From: Saprospiraceae bacterium
GTDB lineage: Bacteria; Bacteroidota; Bacteroidia; Chitinophagales; Saprospiraceae
Direction: 5' to 3'
NCBI GenBank assembly: GCA_016710585.1
Contig: JADJVN010000002.1
Coordinates: forward strand, 186,001-250,000
Length of the DNA stretch: 64,000 nt
A model generated the notes under the pieces. The model saw only the letters and a list, made by a program, of their open reading frames with translations. It was not told the DNA's origin and searched no databases. Below, one piece after another: positions 25,532-36,715 of the stretch (position 1 is the stretch's first letter; every line of letters begins with the position of its first letter). Position numbers and translations under genes: made by a program.

Positions 25532-28500
25532 ATGTTACAAATGATACAAGGATTTTATTTTAAATATTCTTGGCATTCTCATCAATTGAATCTTCAGCAC
25601 TTCATAGAGAAAATAAGATTTAATATTCTACTGGCTTTAGTTTTGTTACTTGGGTCATTTACGTTTTCTTTTTCTCAATCAGGAAGTTATGGAAGTACTT
25701 TCGTTTTCCAAGGTGCTGAAGTCGGCATCTATGGACAACACAATTTTCAAGATAATCTAACTGGTACGATTAGTGCTGGTATCATTGGATCCGAACGTAC
25801 TACAAGTATCGGTGTATATAGTTTTATTCCACCACTTGGTAGTTGGATTTCAGCTTCCAATTCTGGTTTTGTTGATGGTTATGTGCGGACTTATAGAACA
25901 GATGGATTTGTATTTCCTATAGGTGATGGCAATAATTATCGACCTGCTGCTGTGAGCGCAGCATCAATGGTATCACCTGCTACAGCAGCATATTATGGAG
26001 TAAATCCTACACTTGCGGTTACATCAAGTTTAAAAGGTGGCAACGAACCCATTTTGCCTACAGGTGGACCATTTGCATCAGCGTCCAAACAATTTATTAT
26101 AGAGAATGTAAGTGTATGGGAATATTGGGATATCAATGGATCTCTTCCTGCTAAGATTAGTTTGACTTGGAATGCCAATAGTAATGTAGCTACCATGACA
26201 GGAAATAATTTAGCAAAACTTACCATAGTAGGATGGGATGGAACCAAGTGGGTAAAAATTCCTTCTACTGTCGATATCCAAAGTCTTCAACAAAATACAT
26301 CTGCTACAAATTTTTCCAGTTTTGCAAGCAATATCACAGATGGATCGATTACTACAATAAATCCTATTATTCCAGATACCTATTCAGTTTATACATTGGC
26401 ATCTACGAGTTTGTTATGTGATATTTCTATTGCTGATGCAGATTGTGATGGCGATGGTGTTTCAAATATCCAAGAATCTATTGATGGCACTAATGCATTG
26501 GACTCATGTTCATTCAATATTCTAGGGCAATTCATGACGCCATCTATTGGTTGGCTTGCTGCAGATTGTGATGGAGATAATATTAACAATGGTATTGAAA
26601 AAACAAATGGGACGAATCCATTAGATCCTTGCAGCCCTGGAATTAGTATTTCACCAAGTGTAGTTGGTGCACAAATTTATACAGGAACTGCAACTTATGT
26701 AGCGACTGCAATCGATGTCAGTGGCATGACTTCTAATGGTGGAAATGCAATTGCAACTTATTCGCGAAGCAGTATTTCTACAGGGACAAATCCAACTATT
26801 GTTGGTTCAAGTTATCCATTATCATTTACCCAAACTTTTAAGATATCAGATGTCATTCCTACAGATGCTATTGCATTGACAAATTTAACATTTTCATCTA
26901 CTGGTGTGGGAAATGGAAATATTACTGGGGGACTGCAACAAAAGAAATTGGAACTAAAAGTTGATCCTGTTGGAAATACTTATGTGCTTAACAAAAATAT
27001 AAATTGGGAAAATACTGCTTTTGGCCCATATACTGGGATCTTGGATATTGGTCTGAAAGCTGTTTATGACAATACCATCTCTGGTACTGTAGGGGTTGGT
27101 CCATTAACCATTCCTGCCTATGTACCAAATATAAATGTAAGTCCACCTTTAACTGGGAATTGGGTAACGACTATGCAATATGGAATTAGTGCAGGAATTC
27201 AAAGCAGTTTGCCGACTTATTTTTCTTATCCAACAGGCAATACTTGGCAACATTTTAATTCGGGTTCCGCAGATGGTGGAAATCCAGTGAATAGTTTTAA
27301 AAAAGCATGGTCATTTGATAAAATAAAGCAATCTAGTGTTCTGCATAAAGCCTATGAATTCTCAAGTTCAGAAATTGTTTTTGCTGAAAAGGCTGCTCCA
27401 TATATTTCTACTGGATTTGGTATTACAAATTCAATGCAACCTTTAGATCAAGTTTTGCAATTCAATAAAGCCGTTTTGGTAAAAAATATTTGTCCTGCAA
27501 ATACTTTTAATTTGAATTCTTTGATCAGTGCCACACCTCCTGTTGGAACAAGTTTAGTATGGTTTACCAATGACAAACATTTAGGCACACCAGTATCTAA
27601 TCCAACTTCTGTTCCAGTAGATACATTTTATGCATTTTATTTTAATGCAACTACAGGATGTTATGGACCTCCAAGTGCTGAAGTGATCTTAACAAATGAA
27701 CCTTGTGTCAATGCCAATCCTGATATAAATCAGACAATGACAAATGTTCCTGTAAGTGGTACAGTTGCAACAAATGATTTGGTGAAATCAAGTTATACTT
27801 TTATGCAATTGGGCAATACTCTACGTGGAAATATTGTGATCAATTCCGATGGAACTTATACTTACACACCAAATCCTAATTTTGTAGGAACAGATAGTGT
27901 AAAATATAAAGTATGTGAGCCAGCTCCATACAACTATTGCGACACATCAATCTTGGTAATTGAAGTAAGACCAATGACTACAGCTCCAGGTACAAATTCT
28001 ACCATTGCACAAAACGACCATGCTGCAACGCCAATAAATACATCAGTAAACTTGTGTATCAAATGCAATGACAGTGATCCACAAGGAAATAATATTGGAA
28101 ATCCAACATTGATCGGAAGCATACCAAGTGGTGTAATTTTGAATCCAAATGGTACACTTACATATACACCAACACTGAATTTTGTTGGTCAAATAAGATT
28201 CAATTATTCTGTTTGTGATAATGGTGTGCCAATGGCATGTGATACAGCTACAGTGTATATCGATGTGACTCCAACTCCTGCATCAGAAAATCAAACCTAT
28301 GCAAATGATGATGCAAATAGTACGCCAATAAATACAACAGTAAACGGAGATGTATCAACCAATGATACCGATCCTCAATCTTCAGATTTATTAAATTTCT
28401 CTATGATAGGTACACCAGTTAACGGTGGCTCTGTAACATTGAATTCGAATGGTTCTTATGTGTACAATCCGCCACTGAATTACACTGGCACAGATCGATT

Positions 28501-31500
28501 CACATATCGAAAATGTGACAATGGCAATCCTGTAGTTTGCGATACTGCTACAGTATATTTATCTATTTTTAATCCTTGTAATATAAGTTTGACCAATGTT
28601 ACAACAGATAGTACAAATCCAACAGCATGCAGCGGTAATGATGGTACGATTAAGTTTAATAATGTAATTCCATCAAATGCAACATTGCAATTTTCATATA
28701 AGAAAAATAATATTGTCATTGGTCCGATAGCTGTAACTGTAAGCAATGGCATGTTTACTCTTACAGGATTATCAGCTGCAACATATACACAGTTTATTTT
28801 CACTGATCCTGCGAATGTATTATGCAAAGACACAGTAGATTTACCAGAAGGAAGAATCAATCTTGTTGATCCTCCATTACCTACGATGAGTGGATTGACG
28901 CCGATGAATCCTACGACATGTAGTGGCACAAATGGCAATATTATGATCACTGGGGTAATCCCAAATTCTGGAAATTATTCTGTAACTTATACCAAAGATG
29001 GAGCTCCACAAAGTGGAACTTTTACTGCTGTTGCAGGAAAAATAACAATACCAAATCTGGGCGCTGGATCATATAATGATTTTGTCATTTCACAAAATTC
29101 ATGTATTAGTTCAGCTTTAGTTCAGTTGGTTAGTTTGACTGATCCATTATCGCCATCAGGTGCTATAGCTGGTCCAGATACTGCATGTATAAGTGCTGTC
29201 ACTGGTTTATATTCAATTTCCGCTCTAACCAATTGCTCCACTTGTAGCTATACTTGGAGTTCTACTTCAGGAATAGCTTCTTCTGTAAATGGAGCAAGTA
29301 CAAATTTTGTATTTACTTCTACAGGATTACAAACCATTCAAGTAGCAATAAGAAATACTACAACAAATTGTACAACTATATTGACCAAGCAAGTAAATAT
29401 CATGGGAACTCCTGTGATAAATGGTGTGAATCAACAAGCTTGTATTGGTTTTGCATCTACAATAACGATTAATGCAAGTGTGTTCCCATCTGTTCTGTTA
29501 GAATATAGTTTGGACGGTGGTGCTTATCAATTATCAAATACTTTTGCATCAGTTCCCAATGGAAATCATACGATCAATGCTAGGGTAAAAGGAACAAGTT
29601 GCACATCAACTAATTTTTCATTCACTATAAATTGTGCATGTGTGACTCCACCTTCAGTGAGCATTTCAGGTCCAGTATCTATTTGCAATGCTGAGACAGC
29701 AACTTTGGTAGGCACTCTGACTAATGCTAGTTTAGGCACTTGGCAGATCATAAGTGGTGGTGGAAGTTTGAGCACAACGACATGCTTGAGTTCTGGTTGT
29801 CAATCAATATATACTCCAAGTATTTCTGGAATAGTTACGATTCGATTTATTTCAAATGATCCAGATGGTACAGGTCCGTGTGATGCAGATACTGCTTTGC
29901 ATATTATGACTGTGTTGACCACACCCTCGATTAGTTCGAATACCTTCGTCAATCCAATTACTTGTGGAGGCTGTAATGGTTCCATTACACTTAATGGAAA
30001 TTTACCAAACGGAAATTATACAGTTAATTATACAAAAGATGGCAATGCTCAATCTGTAGTGAAATCAGCAAGTGCCAATGCAATAATTATTGATAATTTG
30101 TGTTCTGGCACTTATAGTAATTTTGTTGTTACATTAAATAATTGCCCATCTGCAATTTATACTCCTACGATCAATTTAACTGATCCTCTAGCGCCTTCAG
30201 GAAATATTACAGGGCCTACAGCTGCATGCATGAATACTGCTATTGGAAATTATTCAGTGGCAGGATTAACCAATTGTACTTCATGTCAATATCAATGGAG
30301 TAGCAGCGTAGGAGTAGCATCAAGTCCAACAGCTTCAACTACTTCGTTTACATTCAGCACTTCAGGGATACAAAGTATTGAGTTGACAATAACAAATCCA
30401 AGCACTCAATGCAGCACTACACTTGTTTATTCTGTTTTTGTAAATGGTCTTCCGACTATTAATAGTGTTGTTCAAGGTGCATGTATCGGCAATACAGCTA
30501 CAATGACTGTTAATGCTTCTGTATCTCCTTCTGCAACATTAGAATATAGTTTAGATAATAGTAGTTATCAAAGTTCTAATATTTTCACTGGTGTGTCTAA
30601 TGGTACGCATTCTATGAAAGTGAGAATAGTTGGCACATTATGTGAATCATCTCCAACCTATTCTTTTGTTGTAGATTGTCAATGTACCAATCCTGCACAA
30701 GCAATTATTTCTGGACCTTTGAGCACTTGTGCAAATGCACCATTATTGTTGACAGGGAATTTTGTAAATGCCAGTTCTGGTACATGGAGTGTAGTAAGTG
30801 GTGGCGGTAGTATAAGTCCAACTGCTTGTAGCGGAAATGGATGTAATGCGACTTTCACACCAGATGCCAATATATTAAATGTAACTCAAGTTCAAATCAG
30901 TCTCACAAGCAATGATCCTGATGGCGTAGGACCTTGCCAAGCAGCAATAAGTTATCATACTATAACAGTAAATCCTGTTCCAGTAATTTCAGGTTTGACA
31001 CAGTTTAATCCAACATCATGTGGTGTTTGTGATGGATCTATTACGATTAGCGGATTATTATCATCGCAAAATTATACAGTTTCTTATGCTGGTCCAGCTG
31101 GAATTTATTCAGGAAATTTGATCAGTAATATTAATGGACAAATTACGATTTCAAATTTATGTGTTGGAACGTATAGCAATATTATTGTAAGCAAATCTGG
31201 ATGTAGCAGTGCTCCTCGTGGGCCACTGACATTAGTCAATCCAAATAGTCCGCCAAAACCAAATGCATCAAGCAATAGTCCAATTTGTTCTGGAGCAAAT
31301 CTGCAATTAATAACATCTGGATCTGTGAATGCATCCTACAATTGGACTGGACCAAATGGGTTCAACAGCAGTTTGCAAAATCCTATAATAGTAGGTGCAA
31401 TAATTTCAAACACTGGAATTTATTGTGTAAGTCAAACTGTCAATGGTTGTAAAGGACAAGATAGTTGTTTTACGGTTATTATAAATCAGACACCATTTAT

Positions 31501-34500
31501 TAGTGGAACGAGTACAGTGAATCCCACAACTTGTGGTGGAAGCAATGGTTCAATTACTTTGTCGGGCTTAAACCCAAATACTCCTTATGTTTTATATTAT
31601 GTAAGCAGTTTAAATGGTCCGCACAGTTCAACGATGACAAGCACTTCAGCAGGTCAGATTATAATTTCAAATTTACCTTCTGCAATCTATAGCTTGATCA
31701 CAGTCACTTCCAATTCTTGTACATCACCTGCAGTAGGTCCAATAATTTTGACGGATCCAGGAAACCTAAGTGCACCAAGTGCAAGTTCGAATTCTCCAGT
31801 TTGTGAAAGAGGAACAATTACGTTAAATGCGTTTGGTCAAGCAGGAGCTAGTTTTGCATGGAGTGGTCCAAATGGATTCACTGCATCAGGTTCTGCAGTG
31901 AATATAAATAATGCTCAGCCATCAATATCTGGAAATTATTTAGTAACTCAAACAGTTAATAATTGTGTGAGTCCTCCTGCCACAATTAATGTAGTAGTGA
32001 ATCCTGCAGCGGTGATTAATTTAAATATTTCTGATGCTTCACCATGTTATAATCAAAGTGTTACTTTAAGTGCAGATTATGATATTAATACTTTGAATAT
32101 TTTCTGGTATAAACAAGGAAGTGCAATTCCAATTGGAACAGGATTTAATCCTATTGTAGTGAAACCTGGAATTGGTATTTCATATTATCGCATTGTAGCA
32201 ACCACCAGTTTTGGATGCACTCAATTAGATACAGTTTATGTAAATGTCAAACCATGTATATCACCAGATATTAATCAAACGACGATGAATACACCAGTGA
32301 GTGGAACAGTCGCAACGAATGATGAATATCCAATTGGAAGTACATTTATGATTGTAAATAATAGTCCAAACGGAACTATGAATATGTTACCTAACGGAAG
32401 CTATACATTTACTCCAAATCTTTCGTTTATAGGAACAGCAACTTATAGCTATAAAGTCTGTACGTCTGCGAATGTATGTGACACAGCTACATTAACGATA
32501 GAAGTTCGACCAGTACAATCAGGGCCAATGAATACAGTGATTGCTCAAGATGATGATAATTCAACACCATTGAATACAAGTATAACGAGCTGCATATTAT
32601 GCAATGACAGTGATCCACAAGGAAATGCAATTGGCACACCAGTATTAATTCCTGGTGGAACAATACCAAGTGGAAGTACAGTCGTATTAAATCCAAACGC
32701 ATCAATTACATTTACACCACCAATGGGATATACAGGAACTGTAATTATACCTTATTCCATCTGTGATAATGGTATACCACAGGCATGTGATACTGCGAAG
32801 TTAATGATCGAAGTTTTATCAATTCCAATTTCCGATAATCAAACATATGCAAACGACGATGCTTTTGTAACTATCATTAATACTGTTAAAAGTGGAGATG
32901 TAAGTTTGAATGATTCTGATCCACAAAATGATGTCGTGATCTTTGCAAAAGTTTCGAACCCATTACATGGTAGTGTAACTGTAAATTCTGATGGAACGTA
33001 TAACTATAATCCAACTTCAGGATATACTGGCCCAGATCAATTTATTTATAAAAAATGTGATTCAGGAATTCCAAGTGTATGTGATACAGCAACAGTGTAT
33101 ATTACTGTACAAAGTCCATACCTCAGTGCATCACCAGATATTAATCAGACGGCGATGAATACACCAGTGAGTGGAACAGTCGCAACGAATGATGAATATC
33201 CTGTGGGAAGTACATTTGTGATTGTAAATATTAATCCATATGGAATGATGAATATGTTGCCAAATGGAACTTATACTTTCACTCCGAATCCTGGATTCAT
33301 CGGAACTGCAACATACACATACAAAGTATGTACACCAAGTCCTACGAATGTCTGTGATACAACATCATTAACGATAGAAGTTCGACCAGTACAATCAGGT
33401 CCAATGAATACAGTGATCGCACAAGATGACGAGAATTCAACGCCGTTGAATACAAGTATAACGAGCTGTATATTATGCAATGACAGTGATCCACAAGGAA
33501 ATGCAATAGGTACACCAGTATTATTATCAGGTGCAACAATACCAAGTGGAAGTACAGTTGTATTAAATCCAAATGGTACAGTGTCATATACTCCACCAAC
33601 AGGATTTGTAGGCATAGTAACTATTCCATATTCAATATGTGATAATGGCATTCCACAAGCATGTGATACTGCGAAGTTGATGATCGAAGTATTGGCTACA
33701 CCAATCACACAAAATCAAACGTACGCAAATGATGATGCATTTACTTCACCAGTAAATACAAAATTGAGTGGCAATGTAAGCTTGAATGATAGCGATCCAC
33801 AAGGTGATGCAGCAATGTACACAGTAGTAGGAAATCCTGCTAATGGAACATTGATGTTAAATATGGATGGAACATTCATGTTCACACCAACACCAAGTTA
33901 CACAGGTCCTGCAGGATTTACATACAGCAAATGTGACAAGGGCACACCAAGTGTATGTGACACAGCTACAGTGTACATTACTGTCCAAAGTCCATACATC
34001 AGTGCATCACCAGATATCAATCAGACGACGATGAATACACCAGTGAGTGGAACAGTCGCAACGAATGATGAGTATCCAGTAGGAAGTACATTTGCGATCG
34101 TAAATAACAATCCAAATGGAACAATGAATATGTTGCCAAATGGAACATATACATTCACACCGAATGCAGGATTTATTGGCACTGCTACATATACATACAA
34201 GGTATGTACACCAAGTCCAACGAATGTTTGCGATACAACATCATTAACGATAGAAGTTCGACCAGTACAATCAGGTCCAATGAATACAGTGATCGCACAA
34301 GATGACGAGAATTCAACGCCGTTGAATACAAGTATAACGAGCTGTATATTATGCAATGACAGTGATCCACAAGGAAATGCAATAGGCACACCAGTATTAA
34401 TTTCTGGAGGAACAATACCAAGTGGAAGTACAGTCGTATTAAATCCAAATGGTACAGTTACATTTACTCCACCAACAGGATTTGTAGGTATAGTAACTAT

Positions 34501-35179
34501 TCCATATTCAATATGTGATAATGGCATACCACAAGCATGTGATACTGCGAAGTTGATGATCGAAGTATTGGCTACACCAATCACACAGAATCAAACTTAT
34601 GCAAATGATGATGCCTACAGTGGAAGCATCAATACAAAACTGAGCGGCAATGTAAGTTTGAATGATAGCGATCCACAAGGTGATGCAGCAATGTACACAG
34701 TAGTAGGAAATCCTGCTAATGGAACATTGATGTTAAATATGGATGGAACATTCATGTTCACACCAACACCAAGTTACACAGGTCCTGCAGGATTTACATA
34801 CAGCAAATGTGACAAAGGATTGCCAAGTGTATGCGACACTGCGAGTGTTTATATTACATTTTATCAAAGTCTTGGAGTTATTTCAGATTTGGTTTGGCGA
34901 GATCTTAATGGCAATGGAATTCAAGATATTGGTGAACCAGGTCAAGGAAATGTTATTGTAAATTTAGTTGATTGCAGTAATGGAAATATAACTGCAAAAG
35001 ACACAACAGATATCAATGGTAAATATGCTTTTGATAGAATCAATCAAGCAGGAAATTATTATTTGAGGTTTGATTTATCGAATACAAATTTGACTAATCA
35101 TGGTTTTACATATTCAAATATTGGAGCTAATTCAAACGTAGATAGCGATGTAAATTCAGTGGTGTTACTAGTTGTATAA
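25532..35179 (+). CDS. Giant surface adhesin 1: Ig/cadherin-like and SdrD-B domains (gene continues to 36690)
   Basis: 3215 residues in this frame, ~3720 in the whole gene. An extended signal peptide (~50 residues, core LALVLLLGSFTFSF) leads into an unrecognised N-terminal domain (~50-300). Two calcium-type DxDCDGDG loops follow (~302-367). Cadherin-like Ig repeats span ~727-1013 (TNDTDPQ and SDGTYTYTPNPNFVG types). SprB/PKD-like repeats starting NPTTCxGxNGxI span ~1020-2160. Three ~290-residue modules with three cadherin-like Ig domains each span ~2244-3110. The first SdrD-B-like domain starts at ~3113. The frame breaks near 35151-35160, where one base added gives NSSGVTSCINIGYG. Inferred role: cell-surface adhesion via T9SS. 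Confidence 0.85.
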   Translation: MLQMIQGFYFKYSWHSHQLNLQHFIEKIRFNILLALVLLLGSFTFSFSQSGSYGSTFVFQGAEVGIYGQHNFQDNLTGTISAGIIGSERTTSIGVYSFIPPLGSWISASNSGFVDGYVRTYRTDGFVFPIGDGNNYRPAAVSAASMVSPATAAYYGVNPTLAVTSSLKGGNEPILPTGGPFASASKQFIIENVSVWEYWDINGSLPAKISLTWNANSNVATMTGNNLAKLTIVGWDGTKWVKIPSTVDIQSLQQNTSATNFSSFASNITDGSITTINPIIPDTYSVYTLASTSLLCDISIADADCDGDGVSNIQESIDGTNALDSCSFNILGQFMTPSIGWLAADCDGDNINNGIEKTNGTNPLDPCSPGISISPSVVGAQIYTGTATYVATAIDVSGMTSNGGNAIATYSRSSISTGTNPTIVGSSYPLSFTQTFKISDVIPTDAIALTNLTFSSTGVGNGNITGGLQQKKLELKVDPVGNTYVLNKNINWENTAFGPYTGILDIGLKAVYDNTISGTVGVGPLTIPAYVPNINVSPPLTGNWVTTMQYGISAGIQSSLPTYFSYPTGNTWQHFNSGSADGGNPVNSFKKAWSFDKIKQSSVLHKAYEFSSSEIVFAEKAAPYISTGFGITNSMQPLDQVLQFNKAVLVKNICPANTFNLNSLISATPPVGTSLVWFTNDKHLGTPVSNPTSVPVDTFYAFYFNATTGCYGPPSAEVILTNEPCVNANPDINQTMTNVPVSGTVATNDLVKSSYTFMQLGNTLRGNIVINSDGTYTYTPNPNFVGTDSVKYKVCEPAPYNYCDTSILVIEVRPMTTAPGTNSTIAQNDHAATPINTSVNLCIKCNDSDPQGNNIGNPTLIGSIPSGVILNPNGTLTYTPTLNFVGQIRFNYSVCDNGVPMACDTATVYIDVTPTPASENQTYANDDANSTPINTTVNGDVSTNDTDPQSSDLLNFSMIGTPVNGGSVTLNSNGSYVYNPPLNYTGTDRFTYRKCDNGNPVVCDTATVYLSIFNPCNISLTNVTTDSTNPTACSGNDGTIKFNNVIPSNATLQFSYKKNNIVIGPIAVTVSNGMFTLTGLSAATYTQFIFTDPANVLCKDTVDLPEGRINLVDPPLPTMSGLTPMNPTTCSGTNGNIMITGVIPNSGNYSVTYTKDGAPQSGTFTAVAGKITIPNLGAGSYNDFVISQNSCISSALVQLVSLTDPLSPSGAIAGPDTACISAVTGLYSISALTNCSTCSYTWSSTSGIASSVNGASTNFVFTSTGLQTIQVAIRNTTTNCTTILTKQVNIMGTPVINGVNQQACIGFASTITINASVFPSVLLEYSLDGGAYQLSNTFASVPNGNHTINARVKGTSCTSTNFSFTINCACVTPPSVSISGPVSICNAETATLVGTLTNASLGTWQIISGGGSLSTTTCLSSGCQSIYTPSISGIVTIRFISNDPDGTGPCDADTALHIMTVLTTPSISSNTFVNPITCGGCNGSITLNGNLPNGNYTVNYTKDGNAQSVVKSASANAIIIDNLCSGTYSNFVVTLNNCPSAIYTPTINLTDPLAPSGNITGPTAACMNTAIGNYSVAGLTNCTSCQYQWSSSVGVASSPTASTTSFTFSTSGIQSIELTITNPSTQCSTTLVYSVFVNGLPTINSVVQGACIGNTATMTVNASVSPSATLEYSLDNSSYQSSNIFTGVSNGTHSMKVRIVGTLCESSPTYSFVVDCQCTNPAQAIISGPLSTCANAPLLLTGNFVNASSGTWSVVSGGGSISPTACSGNGCNATFTPDANILNVTQVQISLTSNDPDGVGPCQAAISYHTITVNPVPVISGLTQFNPTSCGVCDGSITISGLLSSQNYTVSYAGPAGIYSGNLISNINGQITISNLCVGTYSNIIVSKSGCSSAPRGPLTLVNPNSPPKPNASSNSPICSGANLQLITSGSVNASYNWTGPNGFNSSLQNPIIVGAIISNTGIYCVSQTVNGCKGQDSCFTVIINQTPFISGTSTVNPTTCGGSNGSITLSGLNPNTPYVLYYVSSLNGPHSSTMTSTSAGQIIISNLPSAIYSLITVTSNSCTSPAVGPIILTDPGNLSAPSASSNSPVCERGTITLNAFGQAGASFAWSGPNGFTASGSAVNINNAQPSISGNYLVTQTVNNCVSPPATINVVVNPAAVINLNISDASPCYNQSVTLSADYDINTLNIFWYKQGSAIPIGTGFNPIVVKPGIGISYYRIVATTSFGCTQLDTVYVNVKPCISPDINQTTMNTPVSGTVATNDEYPIGSTFMIVNNSPNGTMNMLPNGSYTFTPNLSFIGTATYSYKVCTSANVCDTATLTIEVRPVQSGPMNTVIAQDDDNSTPLNTSITSCILCNDSDPQGNAIGTPVLIPGGTIPSGSTVVLNPNASITFTPPMGYTGTVIIPYSICDNGIPQACDTAKLMIEVLSIPISDNQTYANDDAFVTIINTVKSGDVSLNDSDPQNDVVIFAKVSNPLHGSVTVNSDGTYNYNPTSGYTGPDQFIYKKCDSGIPSVCDTATVYITVQSPYLSASPDINQTAMNTPVSGTVATNDEYPVGSTFVIVNINPYGMMNMLPNGTYTFTPNPGFIGTATYTYKVCTPSPTNVCDTTSLTIEVRPVQSGPMNTVIAQDDENSTPLNTSITSCILCNDSDPQGNAIGTPVLLSGATIPSGSTVVLNPNGTVSYTPPTGFVGIVTIPYSICDNGIPQACDTAKLMIEVLATPITQNQTYANDDAFTSPVNTKLSGNVSLNDSDPQGDAAMYTVVGNPANGTLMLNMDGTFMFTPTPSYTGPAGFTYSKCDKGTPSVCDTATVYITVQSPYISASPDINQTTMNTPVSGTVATNDEYPVGSTFAIVNNNPNGTMNMLPNGTYTFTPNAGFIGTATYTYKVCTPSPTNVCDTTSLTIEVRPVQSGPMNTVIAQDDENSTPLNTSITSCILCNDSDPQGNAIGTPVLISGGTIPSGSTVVLNPNGTVTFTPPTGFVGIVTIPYSICDNGIPQACDTAKLMIEVLATPITQNQTYANDDAYSGSINTKLSGNVSLNDSDPQGDAAMYTVVGNPANGTLMLNMDGTFMFTPTPSYTGPAGFTYSKCDKGLPSVCDTASVYITFYQSLGVISDLVWRDLNGNGIQDIGEPGQGNVIVNLVDCSNGNITAKDTTDINGKYAFDRINQAGNYYLRFDLSNTNLTNHGFTYSNIGANSNVDSDVNSVVLLVV
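32284..34868 (+). repeat. Three long coding repeats of 870-876 bp in giant adhesin 1
   Basis: Copies start with the phrase MNTPVSGTVATNDEY at 32284, 33154 and 34030. Copies 2 and 3 share long runs of identical DNA, including third codon positions, for example across 33378-33510 and 34254-34386. Copy 1 is more diverged. This is a recent duplication or gene conversion. Confidence 0.85.
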
Positions 35180-35199
35180 ACATTGGATATGGTCAGATT

Positions 35200-35844
35200 A
35201 TGGATAGTATTGATGCAGGTATTGTTGAGTTCTCAAGAATTGGAGATTATGTTTGGAATGATACTAATGCAGATGGTGTACAAAATTTTGGAGAAAATGG
35301 ACTTGCTGGAGTTACAGTTCAATTGATAGATAAATTGACAAACAATGTTCAACGCACATTTAGTACAGGAACTAATGGACAATATTCATTTGACAAATTC
35401 ATGCCTGGACAATATTTTGTGAAGTACATTTTGCCAACTGATTATAAATTTACTTCAGCGAATGTTGGAAATGATTTTACAGATAGTGATGTTGATGGAT
35501 CCAATGGTCCTGGTACTACTGCAATAACTTATTTGAGCCCTGGGGAAGATGATAGGTCATGGGATGCAGGTGCTTATAAATGTGCTGTAGTAAGTGGTGA
35601 TGTATGGTATGATCTCAATAAAGATGGCATTTATCAAGATATTGAAAATGGAATCAATGGTTTAAGCATTTATTTAATTGATATTAGTTCAAATGCAATA
35701 GTAGATGTATCTATAACGGGACCAAAACCAAATACAGCTTCAGATGACGGATTTTATATTTTTTCTTGTGTCAAACCAGGAACATATTATGTGAGATTTG
35801 ATCGTCATAGATCTTGCCGCAAGTGCACCATTCCAAGGAACTAA
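35200..35844 (+). CDS. Giant adhesin 1, second piece: SdrD-B-like domains
   Basis: This continues the gene from 25532; the ATG at 35200 is internal (MDSIDAGIVEF follows GYGQI). It holds one full SdrD-B-like domain (RIGDYVWNDTNADGVQNFGE) and most of a second (VVSGDVWYDLNKDGIYQDIE). The frame is lost near 35805-35812 after YYVRFDR; the last residues (HRSCRKCTIPRN) are out of frame. The next piece begins with DLAASAPFQGTNR, the same text that follows at this point in the two other giant proteins. Confidence 0.78.
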   Translation: MDSIDAGIVEFSRIGDYVWNDTNADGVQNFGENGLAGVTVQLIDKLTNNVQRTFSTGTNGQYSFDKFMPGQYFVKYILPTDYKFTSANVGNDFTDSDVDGSNGPGTTAITYLSPGEDDRSWDAGAYKCAVVSGDVWYDLNKDGIYQDIENGINGLSIYLIDISSNAIVDVSITGPKPNTASDDGFYIFSCVKPGTYYVRFDRHRSCRKCTIPRN

Positions 35845-36601
35845 TAGAACAAAAGATAGTCATTTGACACATGCTTTTGGTCCAAATACTTCTGAGCAAA
35901 TTATTCTCACTAGTGGATCAACTATTACAAATTTTAATGCAGGATTTCAAGTAAAAGCTGTTGTTGGAAATTTTGTATGGCTAGATGGTAATCAAAATGG
36001 ATTGCAAGATAATGGTGAGAAGCCAGTGCAAGGTGTGAAAGTAATGGCGATGAATTCTTCTGGAATTGTAGTAAGTGAAAGCACCACAGGAGTAGATGGA
36101 ATTTACAATTTGGATGGAATCGCAGAAGGTAATTATTATGTCAAATTTCAAGCACAAAGTCAATATGGCTTTACTGCTCCGAATAGAGGTAGTGATGAGA
36201 TTGATAGTGATGTCAGTGGCACATTTGGGACTGGTACAACTTCGTTAGTTCAATTGCATACTGGAGATCAATTAAACAATATTGACGCAGGACTTACTTT
36301 GGCAGTGTTGCCAATAGAGTGGATTGATTTTGTTGGTTCTTATAATGGAACTTTTACAACATTATCTTGGATCACTGGTATTGAAGTTAATAATGATTAT
36401 TACATCATCGAACGAAGACATGAAACGGAGAAAAATTTTAGACAGATAGGAAGGGAATTGGCTTCAGCAAATCAATTTGCTTCTCGACATGATTATGTCT
36501 ATGACGATTATGATCTTTCATTGGACGGTATTTATTATTATAGAATTAAACAAGTAGATAAAGATGGACTAAAAAATCTGGCAAATTTTCATTCGATATA
36601 G
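35798..36601 (+). CDS. Giant adhesin 1, third piece: SdrD-B-like and fibronectin-like domains
   Basis: Real coding starts near 35812 (DLAASAPFQG). It completes the third SdrD-B-like domain, carries a fourth (VVGNFVWLDGNQNGLQDNGE) and ends in the fibronectin-like domain usual before T9SS sorting domains (LPIEWIDFVGSYNGTFTTLSW, shown here in pieces; then YYYRIKQVDKDG). After KDG the match to the other two giants jumps straight to the last strands of the sorting domain. About 60 residues are missing and the frame shifts again at 36595-36601. Confidence 0.78.
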   Translation: MIVIDLAASAPFQGTNRTKDSHLTHAFGPNTSEQIILTSGSTITNFNAGFQVKAVVGNFVWLDGNQNGLQDNGEKPVQGVKVMAMNSSGIVVSESTTGVDGIYNLDGIAEGNYYVKFQAQSQYGFTAPNRGSDEIDSDVSGTFGTGTTSLVQLHTGDQLNNIDAGLTLAVLPIEWIDFVGSYNGTFTTLSWITGIEVNNDYYIIERRHETEKNFRQIGRELASANQFASRHDYVYDDYDLSLDGIYYYRIKQVDKDGLKNLANFHSI

Positions 36602-36690
36602 ATTTAGGTATATTAGCCAGTGGAACTTATATTTTAAAAATAAAAAATCCACATGGAATAGTTAATAAGAAATTTGGTGTAACAAAATAG
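36601..36690 (+). pseudogene. Giant adhesin 1, last piece: end of T9SS sorting domain
   Basis: Read from 36601 the DNA encodes 29 residues, DLGILASGTYILKIKN followed by PHGIVNKKFGVTK and a stop at 36688-36690. This is the last part of a type A sorting domain. The middle of that domain (the PNP motif and the following strands) is absent. Together with the frame change this points to a deletion, real or from assembly. A terminator follows at 36716. Confidence 0.75.
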
Positions 36691-36715
36691 TAATTGCAAG
36701 ACTTTCATATTTAAG

